From: Schizochytrium sp. TIO01
Lineage: Eukaryota; Sar; Bigyra; Thraustochytrida; Thraustochytriidae
NCBI GenBank assembly: GCA_004764695.1
Contig: SMSO01000036.1
Span: 1,818,001 to 1,882,000, forward strand
Direction of reading: 5' to 3'
Length of the DNA: 64,000 bases
Made by a program: the position numbers and the translations under genes. Below are positions 17,973 to 29,146 of this stretch, piece by piece; within the stretch, counting starts at the first letter, position 1; each line of letters opens with the position of its first letter. Below the pieces are notes generated by a model. It made no database searches. It saw nothing but the letters and a program-made list of their open reading frames with translations, and was not told where the DNA came from.

Positions 17973-20276
17973 ATGCTCTCCAACACCGTGAGACTTTCAC
18001 TAGCTTCGGCCTCAGAAAGTCCCAGGCCTATTCCAGCTTGGAGAAGTGCTGCTAAGAGCTTTCATGCCCAGGATAAAGCCAGCGATACATCAAGCAGCAG
18101 GTCTGGCGAGGCCACGCCGTGGTTAACGACGATTTCAACATGGAGAACCGCCATTCCAAGCCGCAAAGAGCAACAATCTTGGCTTGTTGGATGTGTATCA
18201 CGCGATGGAAATGCATCGGTGAGCTTGCTTGAGGCCCGGAATACTGCAGCGGATGTACCCGAGTTGTTGTGGCAAGCTCATATACGAATTCGGGGGCCTT
18301 GGGAGCAAAATGGCGAGAAGGTCGTGGCAATTGAGTGGAATCCAGAACCAGAGGCTCGTGCTCATAGACGTGCCCAGTCTTTCACCGGTTCGTATCAAGA
18401 ACTAATAGTTGGAGTGGGGGACGGTAAGCTATGGTTTGTTCAGATTTGTGTTGCTGATGGCCCATCTACAGAGCTTAGCGTTTCACCAGAGTTTATGGAA
18501 GAACTGCCTCTACATGTACCTGGTTTGACCACTCTGGCTGCGACATTAGAGGGGTGCTGGATTGGAGGGCTTTTGTCTGCACCACAGTTTATTTATTGGA
18601 GCAATCCTGAGCGGCCGACTGTGTTTGATAGTGCATGGGTAGGCGCTCCAACATCATTGTGCCCTCTCTCCATAGGGGCTGATGAAAATACTGCGGAAAA
18701 CATGAATGAATCTCCTCTTTCTGCACTCTGGGGATTCGACAATGGTCAGATACTACTTTGTACATGCGATAATGGTAAACCCAATGTTGAGAGAATCACT
18801 TTGAAAAGTGGCAGGACTCCGCCGATTACAGCTGTCAAGAGCATTGATTACATACCATCGCAGGATTTCGCCACTTGCGTGTTTGCTAATGGTAACGTCG
18901 GCTCAATTGATCTTTCATTAAAAAGGATGACTGCACAGCATGTGCTATCAAATACAGAGATTGTCTCTGCAGGCCTTAACTTTCAGGAAACCCACAACAT
19001 CTGTCTGACAAAGAAAGGCATTTTTGCATTGCCTCTAGCAAGGTCAGAACAACGGCTTGAGCCTGTCGTATCATGGAAGAACGTGCTCGATCTTGTCACA
19101 GTGGTATATTCATCTCCAACGCTCGAGAATGATGAAGAGATCTTAATCTACCTGACTGCAAGCGAACTGATTGCTGGGCACCCGAGCCTACCTTCATGGC
19201 AAGATGAAGGACACCCCGATTCTGTCAGCGACGCACTTGCTCGTCTAGAAAAGTTTGCAAACCAAGAAAAGGTACTAGAGGATGTTTCACACAACCTTGA
19301 TGCCCGTCTTGAATCCCTTGAGCAATATGGTCGCCTGGAGAGTGAATCATTGCAATGCAATGTCCATCTTCATGCAAGGCAATCTTTTGTAAATTTGTCA
19401 GGCCAAACTCATAATCAAGTTGGCGCGAAGGATGCAACTTCAGGCCATTTAAGTATTATCGTTGAACTACAGGGCCCGTTGCTTCCAGATGAGTGGTATT
19501 TGATTGTTTCTGTTAGCCAGGAATCTGAACTTGGCACTATCTCTTCAGCTCCTCCATCAGTTGTTTGTTCATGGCCACTCCAAGAAATTAGTCAAACAGT
19601 TCACAAAGAGAGCGCGGCGAACCTCCAAAGCAAAAAATATAACGCCGTAGCCTCACCTTTTCAAATGTACTCTGAAATGCCAGTGTGTGCCCAAGTCTGG
19701 CTTGCTGCGCCTGCACAAGGACTTAGCAGACTTTTGGTCAAGCAGGAATGGGACGTCCTGACAGTATGCCATCTACTTAGAGATTCCACAGATATCAGCA
19801 ATTCTCATTCTCGAATTGACATGCTGCAACGTCTTTGTGCACCAGAACCAAGTCTGAACCTACAGGTCAATGATGCGTGTATGTCATTGTTCTTGCCAAT
19901 GGAAGCTATCGAAAAATTCAAACATGCTAGTTTGGAGTGGATGGGCAACGCTATCGAGATTCGGAAGGATATTGATCAACCACAAACATTGCGGCTGCGA
20001 ACTGCTAACTGGCCATTGTGCATTGCTGCACGCCATGCATTACTATTAAGGCACATGCCAACTTCCTTGAGCGAGAATGAGTATGCTCGATTTTTTCGCG
20101 AGAATATCAGAAGATGTGATAAAGCTGGGAAACTCTGTGAAGATCTTTTATTGCGATTGGACCGTGATTTTGATTTCCTTACGCCAGCTGCTTCTATTGA
20201 CCCCAAAATGATAAGTTGCGCTTTGAGCGAATGTTGGGAAATCTATACAACTCTTCGTCGAGGAAAAGACGTGTAA
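17973..20276 (+). CDS. Beta-propeller plus helix plus beta-sandwich protein, possible FANCB/FAAP100-like
   Basis: This 767-residue protein starts at an ATG at 17973. Residues ~60-400 alternate short hydrophobic strands with turns (for example QELIVGVGDGKLWFV and ALWGFDNGQILLCTC), as in a divergent WD/beta-propeller. A single long amphipathic helix follows at ~419-450. Next is a strand-rich segment of ~451-590 with GPLLPDEWYLIVSVS, and then an alpha/beta C-terminal half. This order (propeller, helical arm, beta-sandwich, mixed C-terminus) is the layout of FANCB and FAAP100 in the Fanconi anaemia core complex. I see no strong sequence motif to prove it. Other propeller-arm proteins such as BBS subunits are alternatives. 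The gene is convergent with Ku70, and an AATAAA lies at 20371-20376. Confidence 0.6.
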   Translation: MLSNTVRLSLASASESPRPIPAWRSAAKSFHAQDKASDTSSSRSGEATPWLTTISTWRTAIPSRKEQQSWLVGCVSRDGNASVSLLEARNTAADVPELLWQAHIRIRGPWEQNGEKVVAIEWNPEPEARAHRRAQSFTGSYQELIVGVGDGKLWFVQICVADGPSTELSVSPEFMEELPLHVPGLTTLAATLEGCWIGGLLSAPQFIYWSNPERPTVFDSAWVGAPTSLCPLSIGADENTAENMNESPLSALWGFDNGQILLCTCDNGKPNVERITLKSGRTPPITAVKSIDYIPSQDFATCVFANGNVGSIDLSLKRMTAQHVLSNTEIVSAGLNFQETHNICLTKKGIFALPLARSEQRLEPVVSWKNVLDLVTVVYSSPTLENDEEILIYLTASELIAGHPSLPSWQDEGHPDSVSDALARLEKFANQEKVLEDVSHNLDARLESLEQYGRLESESLQCNVHLHARQSFVNLSGQTHNQVGAKDATSGHLSIIVELQGPLLPDEWYLIVSVSQESELGTISSAPPSVVCSWPLQEISQTVHKESAANLQSKKYNAVASPFQMYSEMPVCAQVWLAAPAQGLSRLLVKQEWDVLTVCHLLRDSTDISNSHSRIDMLQRLCAPEPSLNLQVNDACMSLFLPMEAIEKFKHASLEWMGNAIEIRKDIDQPQTLRLRTANWPLCIAARHALLLRHMPTSLSENEYARFFRENIRRCDKAGKLCEDLLLRLDRDFDFLTPAASIDPKMISCALSECWEIYTTLRRGKDV

Positions 20277-20485
20277 AGAAAATGTTTTACATTTCCTCAG
20301 TTGTACATAGGTTGCCCATTGTAGCAAGAGTATAAAAAAGCTATATTGGGGACTTCGCCAGATAACTATTAATAAAGTTCATAATAACTATGAAGCACAA
20401 AATCATGGCATTGACTTCATGATGGAAATGTATTTATGTATAATTACCTTTTTTAATGTGATAAGAATCAGGAAAATACTTTACC

Positions 20486-22522
20486 TTAAGCGTTCTCCAC
20501 GATGCGTTCAATCAAATCGGCCTTTTTACCGGCTTGTGAATGACCAAGTTCAGCTAGAATAAGCTTAAGTTCTGGAACTTTGAGCTTAGTAATAGTGCCC
20601 TTCTCGAGCATCTCACGCCAATTCGATGGGGCGGCGTTGGTTTCAGAGTCATCAGTTCGTTTTGTGCGTTTTTTTGCCGGAGCACTCGAACCAGTTCCTC
20701 GGCTCGCCGCGGCAGCCTTGCGTTTCTTCTCTTTTTCATTTTGTTCATAAGTTTCCTTGCTTTCAAGTCCGCCATAGGTACTCGAAAAGCTCTTCGCCAG
20801 GTCTCGGATTGATTTAGAAATATCAGCATCACGCAGCTTAGTAGTATCGTCTTCTTCATCATTCCAGTCAAGATCTCCTTCGTTGTCCAAAACTGCCCAC
20901 TGCAGCACAGTGAAGTGTTTATCGATTGCTGGGTTCTCTAACGGATCAAAACGTCCTGTGTCTTCGTGCCCTGGAAGCTTCATTTTCTTTATCAGAGCTT
21001 TTGCCTTTTCAATCATGTTCGGGTCAACAGATGTGCTATCTTCCTGTGGCGGAACAGGGGCATCTTCTTCCTTTACGGGAGCGGCTGCATCCTCCAGCTC
21101 CGATCGCTTTCGAGACGCGACAGCGGTGGGAATAACCTGACGAATATCGTTCGCCCACGGAAGAATGATAACATCAAATCCAGCGGGGTCCACGAGGGTC
21201 TGTTCTTTATTAACTAGTTCTGGCCGTGGGATAAAGGCAAACATTTTCACGGATTCGGATTGGCGTAAAACGCCGCTACAAATCATGACATAGTCCCGCT
21301 TGAGCAAGGAGTCAAGCAAGGAAGCAAACAGCTTTGTGGAACCCTTAATGGGCTTCTCAGATGGCACGACAAAGTAAGAGGAGCGAAACACGTGCCATGG
21401 CTTGATAAGGTCGCGTGGCTTAAAGCCTAGCAACGTAAATCTGTGAGCTGGGCCGAAGTTCTTCAGAACAGTGACTTCCTCTTGTGTCACATGAACACGA
21501 TCCAGCTTACCATAATTATAGAAAGTCATGATCTGGTCCGGGGTAAGAATATTAAGCGTATCCTTGCATATATACTTTGTATCACGTCGCAGAATTGCGT
21601 TACTACGGCTGTCAAATTTTTCTTTGGCAGGCACACCGGCCCGCATGAAAAGAGGGTAAAGATCCATACTGATGGATAGGTCGTTGCTAATGTCAAGTTG
21701 CATGGGTGCTAGTCGACGTTTTGGGAAATCCTTCTTCTTCACAAATTCTGACATGTTGTCTCTTGCTTCCGAAGTTACCCAAATGATAGGTTCTTCCTCT
21801 TGTTCGATTTCTAATTCACTATCGTCTCCAAATGATTGCTCTGCTAGAATGGGCTTGAAGAAAACCTCGGCTTCAAAATCACTTGGGTTGTCCACAAGTG
21901 GCCAGAGGAAGATCCGCTGACCAGCAAGGAAAACATCCTTGATGCGCGTGCCAAGTTTTTTCTTTGCCTGGTCGCTTCCTTGGGAAGGATCGGCATTGTT
22001 GGTGAATAGCCAAATTTTTTGATCATCCTGAGCTGAGAAACGAGCGCCTGAGAATGCAAAGTTACACAACCACAGAGCCCTTTCTAGAGGACAGTCATCT
22101 GGCAAAGGAGTGGGTCCACTGAGCTTCTCGGCAAACTTTGTAGATTCCTCCTCCGTAGACAAACGGCGCACGTCTTTAATGCGATCAACCACAATGCCGC
22201 CTAGATTGTGTAGCTCATAGACGTTAGGGAATGAATTGACATTTTTGGTTTCATTAGTGTTGTAGAATACAAGGCCAACCTGACTTCCCGAAGCCCCGTC
22301 TGTTATGACACGACGCTTGAGTGTGTAGAAAGTAATATCCATCGCAAGCTGAAAAGGAGTGATGCCGTCTGCATTTTTCTTAAACATTTTCCGAGAGCAG
22401 TCCACCACAATCATGAGACCACTCTTGGACGAGTATCGACGAACAGGGCCACCGTCATCTTGATTCTCCTCGTTTCCCTCCTCGTCAACCTGACCGAAAA
22501 GGTCATCGTACTCGTCCGCCAT
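20486..22522 (-). CDS. KU70: Ku70, DNA end-binding subunit for non-homologous end joining
   Basis: The ATG at 22522 gives 678 residues (MADEYDDLFGQ); the longer open frame begins at a TTG. The acidic N-terminus leads into a vWA-like domain (GLMIVVDCSRKMF, then VGLVFYNTNE). The Ku core beta-barrel follows, with segments typical of Ku70 such as HRFTLLGFKP and SSYFVVPSEK. A C-terminal arm and a Lys-rich linker then lead to a SAP DNA-binding motif at ~642-678 (KLKVPELKLILAELG). The SAP domain distinguishes Ku70 from Ku80. Ku70-Ku80 rings load onto broken DNA ends and recruit the end-joining machinery. No intron is needed. The gene is convergent with the possible FANCB-like gene across a 209-bp spacer. 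Confidence 0.95.
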   Translation of the reverse strand: MADEYDDLFGQVDEEGNEENQDDGGPVRRYSSKSGLMIVVDCSRKMFKKNADGITPFQLAMDITFYTLKRRVITDGASGSQVGLVFYNTNETKNVNSFPNVYELHNLGGIVVDRIKDVRRLSTEEESTKFAEKLSGPTPLPDDCPLERALWLCNFAFSGARFSAQDDQKIWLFTNNADPSQGSDQAKKKLGTRIKDVFLAGQRIFLWPLVDNPSDFEAEVFFKPILAEQSFGDDSELEIEQEEEPIIWVTSEARDNMSEFVKKKDFPKRRLAPMQLDISNDLSISMDLYPLFMRAGVPAKEKFDSRSNAILRRDTKYICKDTLNILTPDQIMTFYNYGKLDRVHVTQEEVTVLKNFGPAHRFTLLGFKPRDLIKPWHVFRSSYFVVPSEKPIKGSTKLFASLLDSLLKRDYVMICSGVLRQSESVKMFAFIPRPELVNKEQTLVDPAGFDVIILPWANDIRQVIPTAVASRKRSELEDAAAPVKEEDAPVPPQEDSTSVDPNMIEKAKALIKKMKLPGHEDTGRFDPLENPAIDKHFTVLQWAVLDNEGDLDWNDEEDDTTKLRDADISKSIRDLAKSFSSTYGGLESKETYEQNEKEKKRKAAAASRGTGSSAPAKKRTKRTDDSETNAAPSNWREMLEKGTITKLKVPELKLILAELGHSQAGKKADLIERIVENA

Positions 22523-25500
22523 AGCTATCTTGTTGGGTACAAAGTAACGAACGAGGGAACGAAACCTAGAAATGAGCAAACTTCAAACGACTGCCACAAA
22601 TAACGGAAGCTAGCAGAACAGCGTCTAGACCCCTCAACAAGATAGATGAAGCCTTAAAAGCCCCTCGCCTCGTTTTATGTCCTAGAGCAGGAATCGGCTT
22701 AGTTGAGACGAAGCTTTCGATATTGGTTTTCCTTTGCCACTTCGTGTTTTCGCATATCGAGGTCTTAGGGTTCTGGGAACGATCCACTATTCCACTATAG
22801 GTGCAATAGGGTAGCGGTAGTACCTATGAAAGTGAAAACAACTTGAGTTTTTTATTCAAGTTAAAAGATTTTAATTCGGTACCTCTGACTACTGAGAGTG
22901 AAGGGAAAACGAAAGCCATTGTTTGCTAGAATTCAGGACACCTGGCAGGTCAGCAAACACTAGCATATATCGAGTAAGAGCCAACATCTCATTGCGGATT
23001 ATCATTAATGCTCGCCGACAAGTAAAACAATTCTCCTTCAAGATGAGATTGTGAAAGTGGTGTAATTCTATTGAAGATGGGTATTCTTATTTATTTCTTC
23101 TTTCTTCTTTTTAATTTAATTTTTCAATTAAAAAATTAATGAACTTGATTTAATTTCTAAATTTTATTATGATGGATGTAGGCACTTATATACCTTATTA
23201 TCATTTCTTTTTAAAAGAAAAGGGTCTAAATTGGTTCATTATATTTTTATCACTAAAAGATTTTTGAGCTACGCAATGAATAAAAGATTACCTTCGGGTT
23301 CTGGTACAAGCTGAGAGCGACTACTGACCCACAAAAAACAAGTGCCTCTCTTAATTTGAAGTACACGTAAATGACTCGTTTCGATTTCTGTCGATCGCGA
23401 AGGTCGAATTTTGTTCTGGTTTTGTTGGTCTGGCTAAATCTAGGATGTCGTCACAAAGGCAAAGTGAGTATGCTTAGCTGCATATGCGAAATTCTGTCAG
23501 CGCGTGCAGCACAAAAGGGGAAAACTGAAGATGGCTCTGCGCTACAAGAAGCCCTCGAATCTCCTGCGTAGGCATTTAACGAAGTCTATTCGTGGGGATC
23601 GAGAGAGAGCCTTGACTTTTCCCAGGAATTTGCAAGACAAACTGATTAATTGGCTTCGAAACAGAGGTTCTTGAGGTCGGCGTGCACAAAGTTCGACCTT
23701 CCGTCAATCCTTCTTTGGCTCCAGTGATTGATGTTGCGCTAACTTGTGATAGCCACATATGAATCTCTGCATACTCTAGCTGATGAGGTCAAAAGGAACG
23801 CCAATGAGGGTTTAGATGAGATTCGCGCCTATCATATTTTGCATGGTGACCTGAGATTTCCGAACATGACAACTTGTCAGTGTCTTGAAAGGGTTAAGAA
23901 GGAGACGTCAAGCTCTTGAAAGGTGAACAAATCCAACAAGTCCGTTAGTCACTGTTTTGTGGCGTAGACATTTTAATGTTGTAAAAGAAGTATATTTATT
24001 GTGATTTGTTCTCATTCTATTCATTAGTACAGAGGGTACTTAGCAAAGCTACAGAGAAGAGCTCATGCAAATGGTCTTCCATTGTAGCAATTGTACATAT
24101 CTTCTCTGGGCCGCTGTTATCTTTGCATAGATGGCAAGCTTTGAAAAATGCCAAAAAAAAATCCTCTGCTATTTGGGTATGTTCGGTGTTGATAAAGGCG
24201 CCATGAGAAGGTTTAAGCAATAGATTCGGACTAGGGACGAAAAAGTTGAGTAGCTTGGAAAAGAGTACACGAGTGCTTCTGCCATTACCAAATGCAACGG
24301 GTCTAAGGAACACGAACTTTGCTTTGAGGTCGGTCGTAAATTGCAAAACGTCTTGCAAAGCAGACGTAAAGGTATCCTCCTTGTTTTTTTCCTTGTTTTT
24401 CTTTCTTTCTTGTAATCCTGACAGGTGTAGTTTGTTTATCCACGATGAAATTCCTCAGGGCTATAGAAAGAACCCCTGGGGTGGAATGCACAAGCAGATA
24501 CTGGTCAGCTGGTGCGGTAAGTGTCAACCAGCAGGTGCACTTTGTGATTTACTGCTGTGAAATCGACTGCGTTGAGTCTACAGTGAAACGAAAAGAGAAG
24601 ACTATCACCGTGATGGATTGCAAACTTGTAAGCCTCTACAAGGTTCGTTCTGTCCTTTGCTTCGGTTTTTACGGTCGCCCGCTGCAAAATCCAACTCGTT
24701 CAGAGACTATTTCGCTCTACGCATCGTCGCCTCGCTTCTCGCGCTAATCCATTCAAGTTCAGGCTGTCTATATTATTAGCGTTTGAATTGGCTGTTATGA
24801 ATGGTTCAGACTTTGAAAACTTGCAAAGAAATTTATCCATTCTTCTTAATTTTAAAAGAGAGGGAAGCTATTTTGGTATTTTCTGTTTCTTGCTCCTTTT
24901 TGCTAATTGAGTTGGTTTCGTTGTTGAATTGGCTACTTGCCCCCTCCCCCCCTTCTACACTCTATTCGTTCCCTGGAGAGCTGTTCTATCATTCACTCCG
25001 GTAATCGAGGTGCTTGTGGTTTATGTTTCAAAGAAACAACATCTTTTCTACAATAAATCGAACATGATTAGGATGCTTGAAGCAAATGATGCCATTCAAA
25101 TTACTATATTAAATAATGCGGCATAGGTACAGAAATTATATAGTAGCGATCTCGTAATTAAAAAATAATTATACAAATGTTGCGTCACTTTATGAAATAA
25201 GCAGAACGAAACTGAGGGCCGACCGTGCAGAAGGGCATTATGAGTTGGGAAGATTCAAATACCAATGAACCAACAGTTTTGGAAAGAGAGTAGAATATAG
25301 TTTTGTGTTATGTTATGATGTGCTATTGATTGCACCACAGAATAAAAAGGGTGTAGTAGGCAACGCAACTTTTCGAAATGTTCAATAAGACACGGAGCGC
25401 ACTTCAACGATGTAAATAGGCCAAAACAGTAGAAAACAAAAGGGAAACCACTCTAGCCACAATAATTGAGTTACTCAAAGCGCCTGAATACCCACTATTC

Positions 25501-25715
25501 ATTCACGCAGTATCAGGATATAACGTTTTTGTCCATGCAGGAAGAACTTGAAGAACAAAGTAAACGAAAAGAAGGGAATAGAGGTGTCGGTTTGAAAACA
25601 CTCTTTCCTAGCTAACCGGCTTGACTTCTCAATGCATCTATACTACGAGAAAATACTCAGTTGAGAAACCGGTCTTGATACTTTTGAAAGAAAAAAACTA
25701 CCTTCAATCAATCGT
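22523..25715. other. Gene-poor region between Ku70 and the RlmN-like gene
   Basis: This is about 3.2 kb of AT-rich sequence with long A/T stretches at 23080-23260. It holds the Ku70 promoter. A copy of the dispersed motif (GGTAGTACCTA) lies at 22816-22826, and a possible kinase relic lies at 23743-23919. Short frames around 24000-24750 show no recognisable domain. Confidence 0.45.
23743..23919 (+). pseudogene. Possible relic of a kinase-like catalytic loop
   Basis: This is a 58-codon open stretch bounded by stops and lacking a usable start. It reads a helix-like segment ending in IRAYHILHGDLRFPNM. HGD-L-x(3)-N is the catalytic loop of Crinkler/fungal-type kinase-like domains, with the His at 23842 and the Asn at 23863, and a matching alpha-E-like segment precedes it. 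No DFG motif follows before the stop. The intact nuclease-kinase gene about 5 kb to the right carries the related motif LHGDIAWRN. I read this as a decayed copy of a related gene. The match is short, so chance cannot be excluded. Confidence 0.35.
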
Positions 25716-27224
25716 TTACTTGGTACGCTGAGGAGCTGAAGTAGAAGTACGCGAAGATCCAATAAAATAGGTAGCAGCAACCGCAGTCGTGAGTACCGCA
25801 ACAGAGGCCACAGCAATTGTGACAGGGTCCTTATTCTTGACCAAACGCTGCCACAACGACGCACGCTGTTCATGAGCCGCCTTGCGCTTCTTGTTCACGT
25901 TCATACCAGTACGATCATCATAAAGCTTGTTTGCACGGCGCTCGCGAAGGAGGTCCTCAATGTCTACACTCTCATTACGTGCCTGCTCGGAAACACAAGC
26001 AAGCTGACCACAGGCTCCGTTCACATCCTGTCCCATCTCGACACGAACTGTGGTGAAAATGCCGTTCTCCTTCTGCAGAATGTTCTGAAACGTCGAGACA
26101 TCATCGGCTGTGGGCGGCTTAAAGGTCTTGGCTAGACCTTCTGCGTTAAAAATAGGGTTGTATGGGATAAGGTTTAGTTTGACCTGGTCCTTGAGCGGGC
26201 GCAGAAGGTCCGCAAGTTCACGAGCCACCTCAGGTGTATCATTGACTCCATTCAACAAAATATACTCAATCATCACAAAGCCCTCGCGTTTATCATCAGA
26301 CTTGGTTCGCTTCCTGCGGCTTGCGGTACCAGCGTTGAGATAATCTTGAACGGCCTCCATAATCTTATCAAGAGGGTAGGCCGAAGCTGTGGGAATGATC
26401 TGCTGCCGAAGCTCTTGATTCGGGGCGTGCAGAGAAAGTGCAAGCGAAATGCCGGGAAGGTCGTGGGCAAGCGTCTTCATACGGTTGGTGACACCGACTG
26501 TCGAGAGCGTAATGCGTGAAGGTGACATTGAGAATCGAGCGGTGTCAGACATGGCCTGGCACGCCGCCACTACAGAGTTGTAGTTATTCAAAGGCTCACC
26601 CATTCCCATAAGCACTACATTCGAGACTGTGCGCGGTTCCCGCGAAGACTTAAGGTAGCGGTTCGCGAGGATGAGTTGATCTTGGATCTCGCCAGAGGTG
26701 AGGTTTGCACGTTCGCCAAGAGTTCCAGTCGCACAGAATGTGCATTTCATCTTGCAGCCAACCTGGCTGGAAACGCAGAGGGTGGTACGCTTGTTGTGGC
26801 GAAGCACAACAGCCTCGATTTGGTTGCCATCGATAAGCTCAATGAGAAGTTTGGAGGTCACGAAGTCGTCACTCTCGTGGATGTGTACAAGCTTACAGGC
26901 CAGAACATGCCAGTCTTTGAAGAGCTCGTGAAGAACCTTGGGCACATTCGGAGCCTCGCTCAGCTTGAACTCCTGCTCAACCTTGCAGCGCTCGATGGCC
27001 TCCTTCATGGACCACTTAGCATCGCTCTTTGTAAGCGCCTGACCTACGGCTTCGAGCAGACGAAGTTGGCGATTCTCGTGGAGAAACGCAAGATGCGAGA
27101 TTGTTTTGGCGTACTTTTCAGCCTTCTCATCGTCAAAAAGGCCAGATTCTACAATACGCTCCCGCACGGCCTCGAGGTCCAAGAGACACTGGGTCCTCTC
27201 ACGACGCTTGCGTGCTGCCGCCAT
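25716..27224 (-). CDS. RlmN-family radical SAM adenine-C2 methyltransferase with C-terminal membrane helix
   Basis: This 502-residue protein starts at an ATG at 27224 in a strong context (CCACCATGG). It belongs to the RlmN/Cfr family, which methylates C2 of adenosine in 23S-type rRNA and tRNA. The radical SAM cluster cysteines are C157, C161 and C164. The other family-conserved cysteines are present too: C150 in TLCVSSQVGC, and C405 in GQDVNGACGQL, the methyl-carrying catalytic residue in E. coli RlmN. GEPLNNY and a LSLHAPN segment are also conserved. An ~85-residue extension beyond the usual C-terminus is basic and ends in a single hydrophobic helix at ~467-490, then a short polar tail, like a tail-anchored protein. 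No clear N-terminal transit peptide is seen. A short Lys/Arg insert (RRKRTKSDDKR) lies in the core. Confidence 0.93.
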   Translation of the reverse strand: MAAARKRRERTQCLLDLEAVRERIVESGLFDDEKAEKYAKTISHLAFLHENRQLRLLEAVGQALTKSDAKWSMKEAIERCKVEQEFKLSEAPNVPKVLHELFKDWHVLACKLVHIHESDDFVTSKLLIELIDGNQIEAVVLRHNKRTTLCVSSQVGCKMKCTFCATGTLGERANLTSGEIQDQLILANRYLKSSREPRTVSNVVLMGMGEPLNNYNSVVAACQAMSDTARFSMSPSRITLSTVGVTNRMKTLAHDLPGISLALSLHAPNQELRQQIIPTASAYPLDKIMEAVQDYLNAGTASRRKRTKSDDKREGFVMIEYILLNGVNDTPEVARELADLLRPLKDQVKLNLIPYNPIFNAEGLAKTFKPPTADDVSTFQNILQKENGIFTTVRVEMGQDVNGACGQLACVSEQARNESVDIEDLLRERRANKLYDDRTGMNVNKKRKAAHEQRASLWQRLVKNKDPVTIAVASVAVLTTAVAATYFIGSSRTSTSAPQRTK

Positions 27225-29146
27225 GGTGGGCTTTCCTTATGTGGTTTATGTACTCACAAAACAATAGAAGAAACTCCTGTGCTTGGAAGGCTCTGCCAGT
27301 GGCAAAGCACTCGCGCAGATGATCAGTGAAAAAGACGATTCTGTCCTGAGAGCTTTGGCGAAGAGCTCTTCACGAACGAGCAATTTGTTCTGTGCTCCAG
27401 CCCGCCACCCACAGAGCAGAAAAAGAAAGTCAAAGTTCATTAGCAGTCGGTCCTACTATGTACTAGGCATTGAATAACTTCTAGTGGCTTACAGGGAGAA
27501 TGAAGAATTTAAGACAGGACCCAGAACCACGTAACTTTGGGGTGACATGTAGCCAAGCAAACATTACTGGCGACATCTGATAGGTGGCAAGACCTGAGCA
27601 CGACCCATGCGGGAGGGAAAGTCAAAATATTTGGCTGGTTTGGCTGAGTACCTGAAGAGATTCCTAGCCTGATGTCAGAGGAGTTCTCTGCTTGGGAACC
27701 TTTGTCTAGTGCAATAGCGCTAAGAGCTAATTAAGAAATACTAATTTAATTGATCGCTCCCATGAATATTCTAAATAAACAAGTTAGAAAGACACTGCGA
27801 ATTAAAGTGTGTAAATGACTGGCCTCGCCTGCTACCATGAAATGCCTCTTGATGTAACTTAATATAAGACGTTACGTAACTACCCAAGCTTCGATGAAAC
27901 ATCTGAAAACTTGCATTTATTTAGCGTTACGAAACCGACGAGGATGGATTTGTTTCATTTTGTTTCCATTTGACACGAATCAAAGACATTAAAGGCTCTT
28001 CCCTCCAAAAGATGTTTGGCTTCCCGTAATCTCAGAGCACACTGTACCTATCATCTATAACCAAGCACGTCTAAAGCCTCTTCAAGTGACCTCATCAGTG
28101 GCTTTTTCCTAAAGGTGCTACCTCTCGGCTGTATACTACTAAGCAATTAGTTCCTTTGGTTAGAAATTTGCGTTCTGCGTCGAAGTGAGCTTTCCAATTC
28201 TATTCATGTTTTGCTTCCGCGAGACCACACTTGCTTTTCTAAGAACGAGAAAGCACAGCAACGGGTTTTAAGAAAATGGGCTGCTCGTTAGTATACTCAC
28301 GTGTTCTAGTGCCCTGTTGCTCTACTACACAATTACCGCTCCGCTTCAATTGCTTCATTTGCCTTATTTCAGGCTGTTTTTGACTTACCTCTATACTTTA
28401 ATTATTTTTTAATAAAAATAAAAATATATATATAATTCAAGGGTTCTATAAACCAAGTCAACCAGCCTGTATGAATTCAATGAGCTTGAGTTGTTGAAAA
28501 AAAATAAGCAATACACAATACCAACTCGTGCTATTTCTAGGCCAATCATGATGGTTTTACCCGACTAGGCTTACGATTTTTGGAGGCCCAGAAACGAAAA
28601 CAAATCAGGTTTAATGAAAAGCCTTTTTCAATTGCAGTTTAAAGAGAATAGGCAAAATAAAAATGATTCTGATAGGCTAACAAGAGACAAAGCGTTTTTT
28701 CGCCAGCGTTGCAAAGCGGTCTGAGGTGTGGCTGCTCTTTCATTTTGCATTCGCAGCGATAATAGCAACAGCAAAAACAAAAGTCACTTTTATCTCTACT
28801 TGCACTACACTTCGAGGCAGTGGAAGGCCAATCTTCAGGAGCAGACCTTAGATTGGTACCGAAGACGAAGGCAAAAAAGCTGAGTGGGTGCTCACAAGCA
28901 AACTTGGCAGTTAAAGAAAGCTTCGCTCAATTGGCTTCCGGATCTGTTCCGTTCCAACTGTAATCCTTCGTCGAAGTTTTACTTCGTGACCCCCTTGTTT
29001 GCACTCCGCCTTTTGATGAAGATGCAGAGCAAGCGCCAAGAAGCACCAGGTCTGAAGAAGAAGAAGAAGAGAATCAATATTGTTCATTTAATTTTTTTTC
29101 CTATGCCAAGTGCTTGCTTGAATGCTCTGAATGAGTCGCGCAGTCG
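27225..29146. other. Gene-free region upstream of the RlmN-like gene
   Basis: This 1.9-kb region contains the RlmN-like promoter at its left end and the 3' flank of the nuclease-kinase gene at its right end. The middle is AT-rich (TATATATA-type stretch at about 28420). I saw no coding exon or repeat family. Confidence 0.45.

Noticed and set aside
22523-22579. N-terminal extension of the Ku70 frame
   Set aside because: It begins with TTG; the first ATG at 22522 fits the Ku70 start.
26676-27329. 217-codon frame antisense to the RlmN-like gene
   Set aside because: The minus strand carries all RlmN motifs; the plus frame is a codon-bias shadow.
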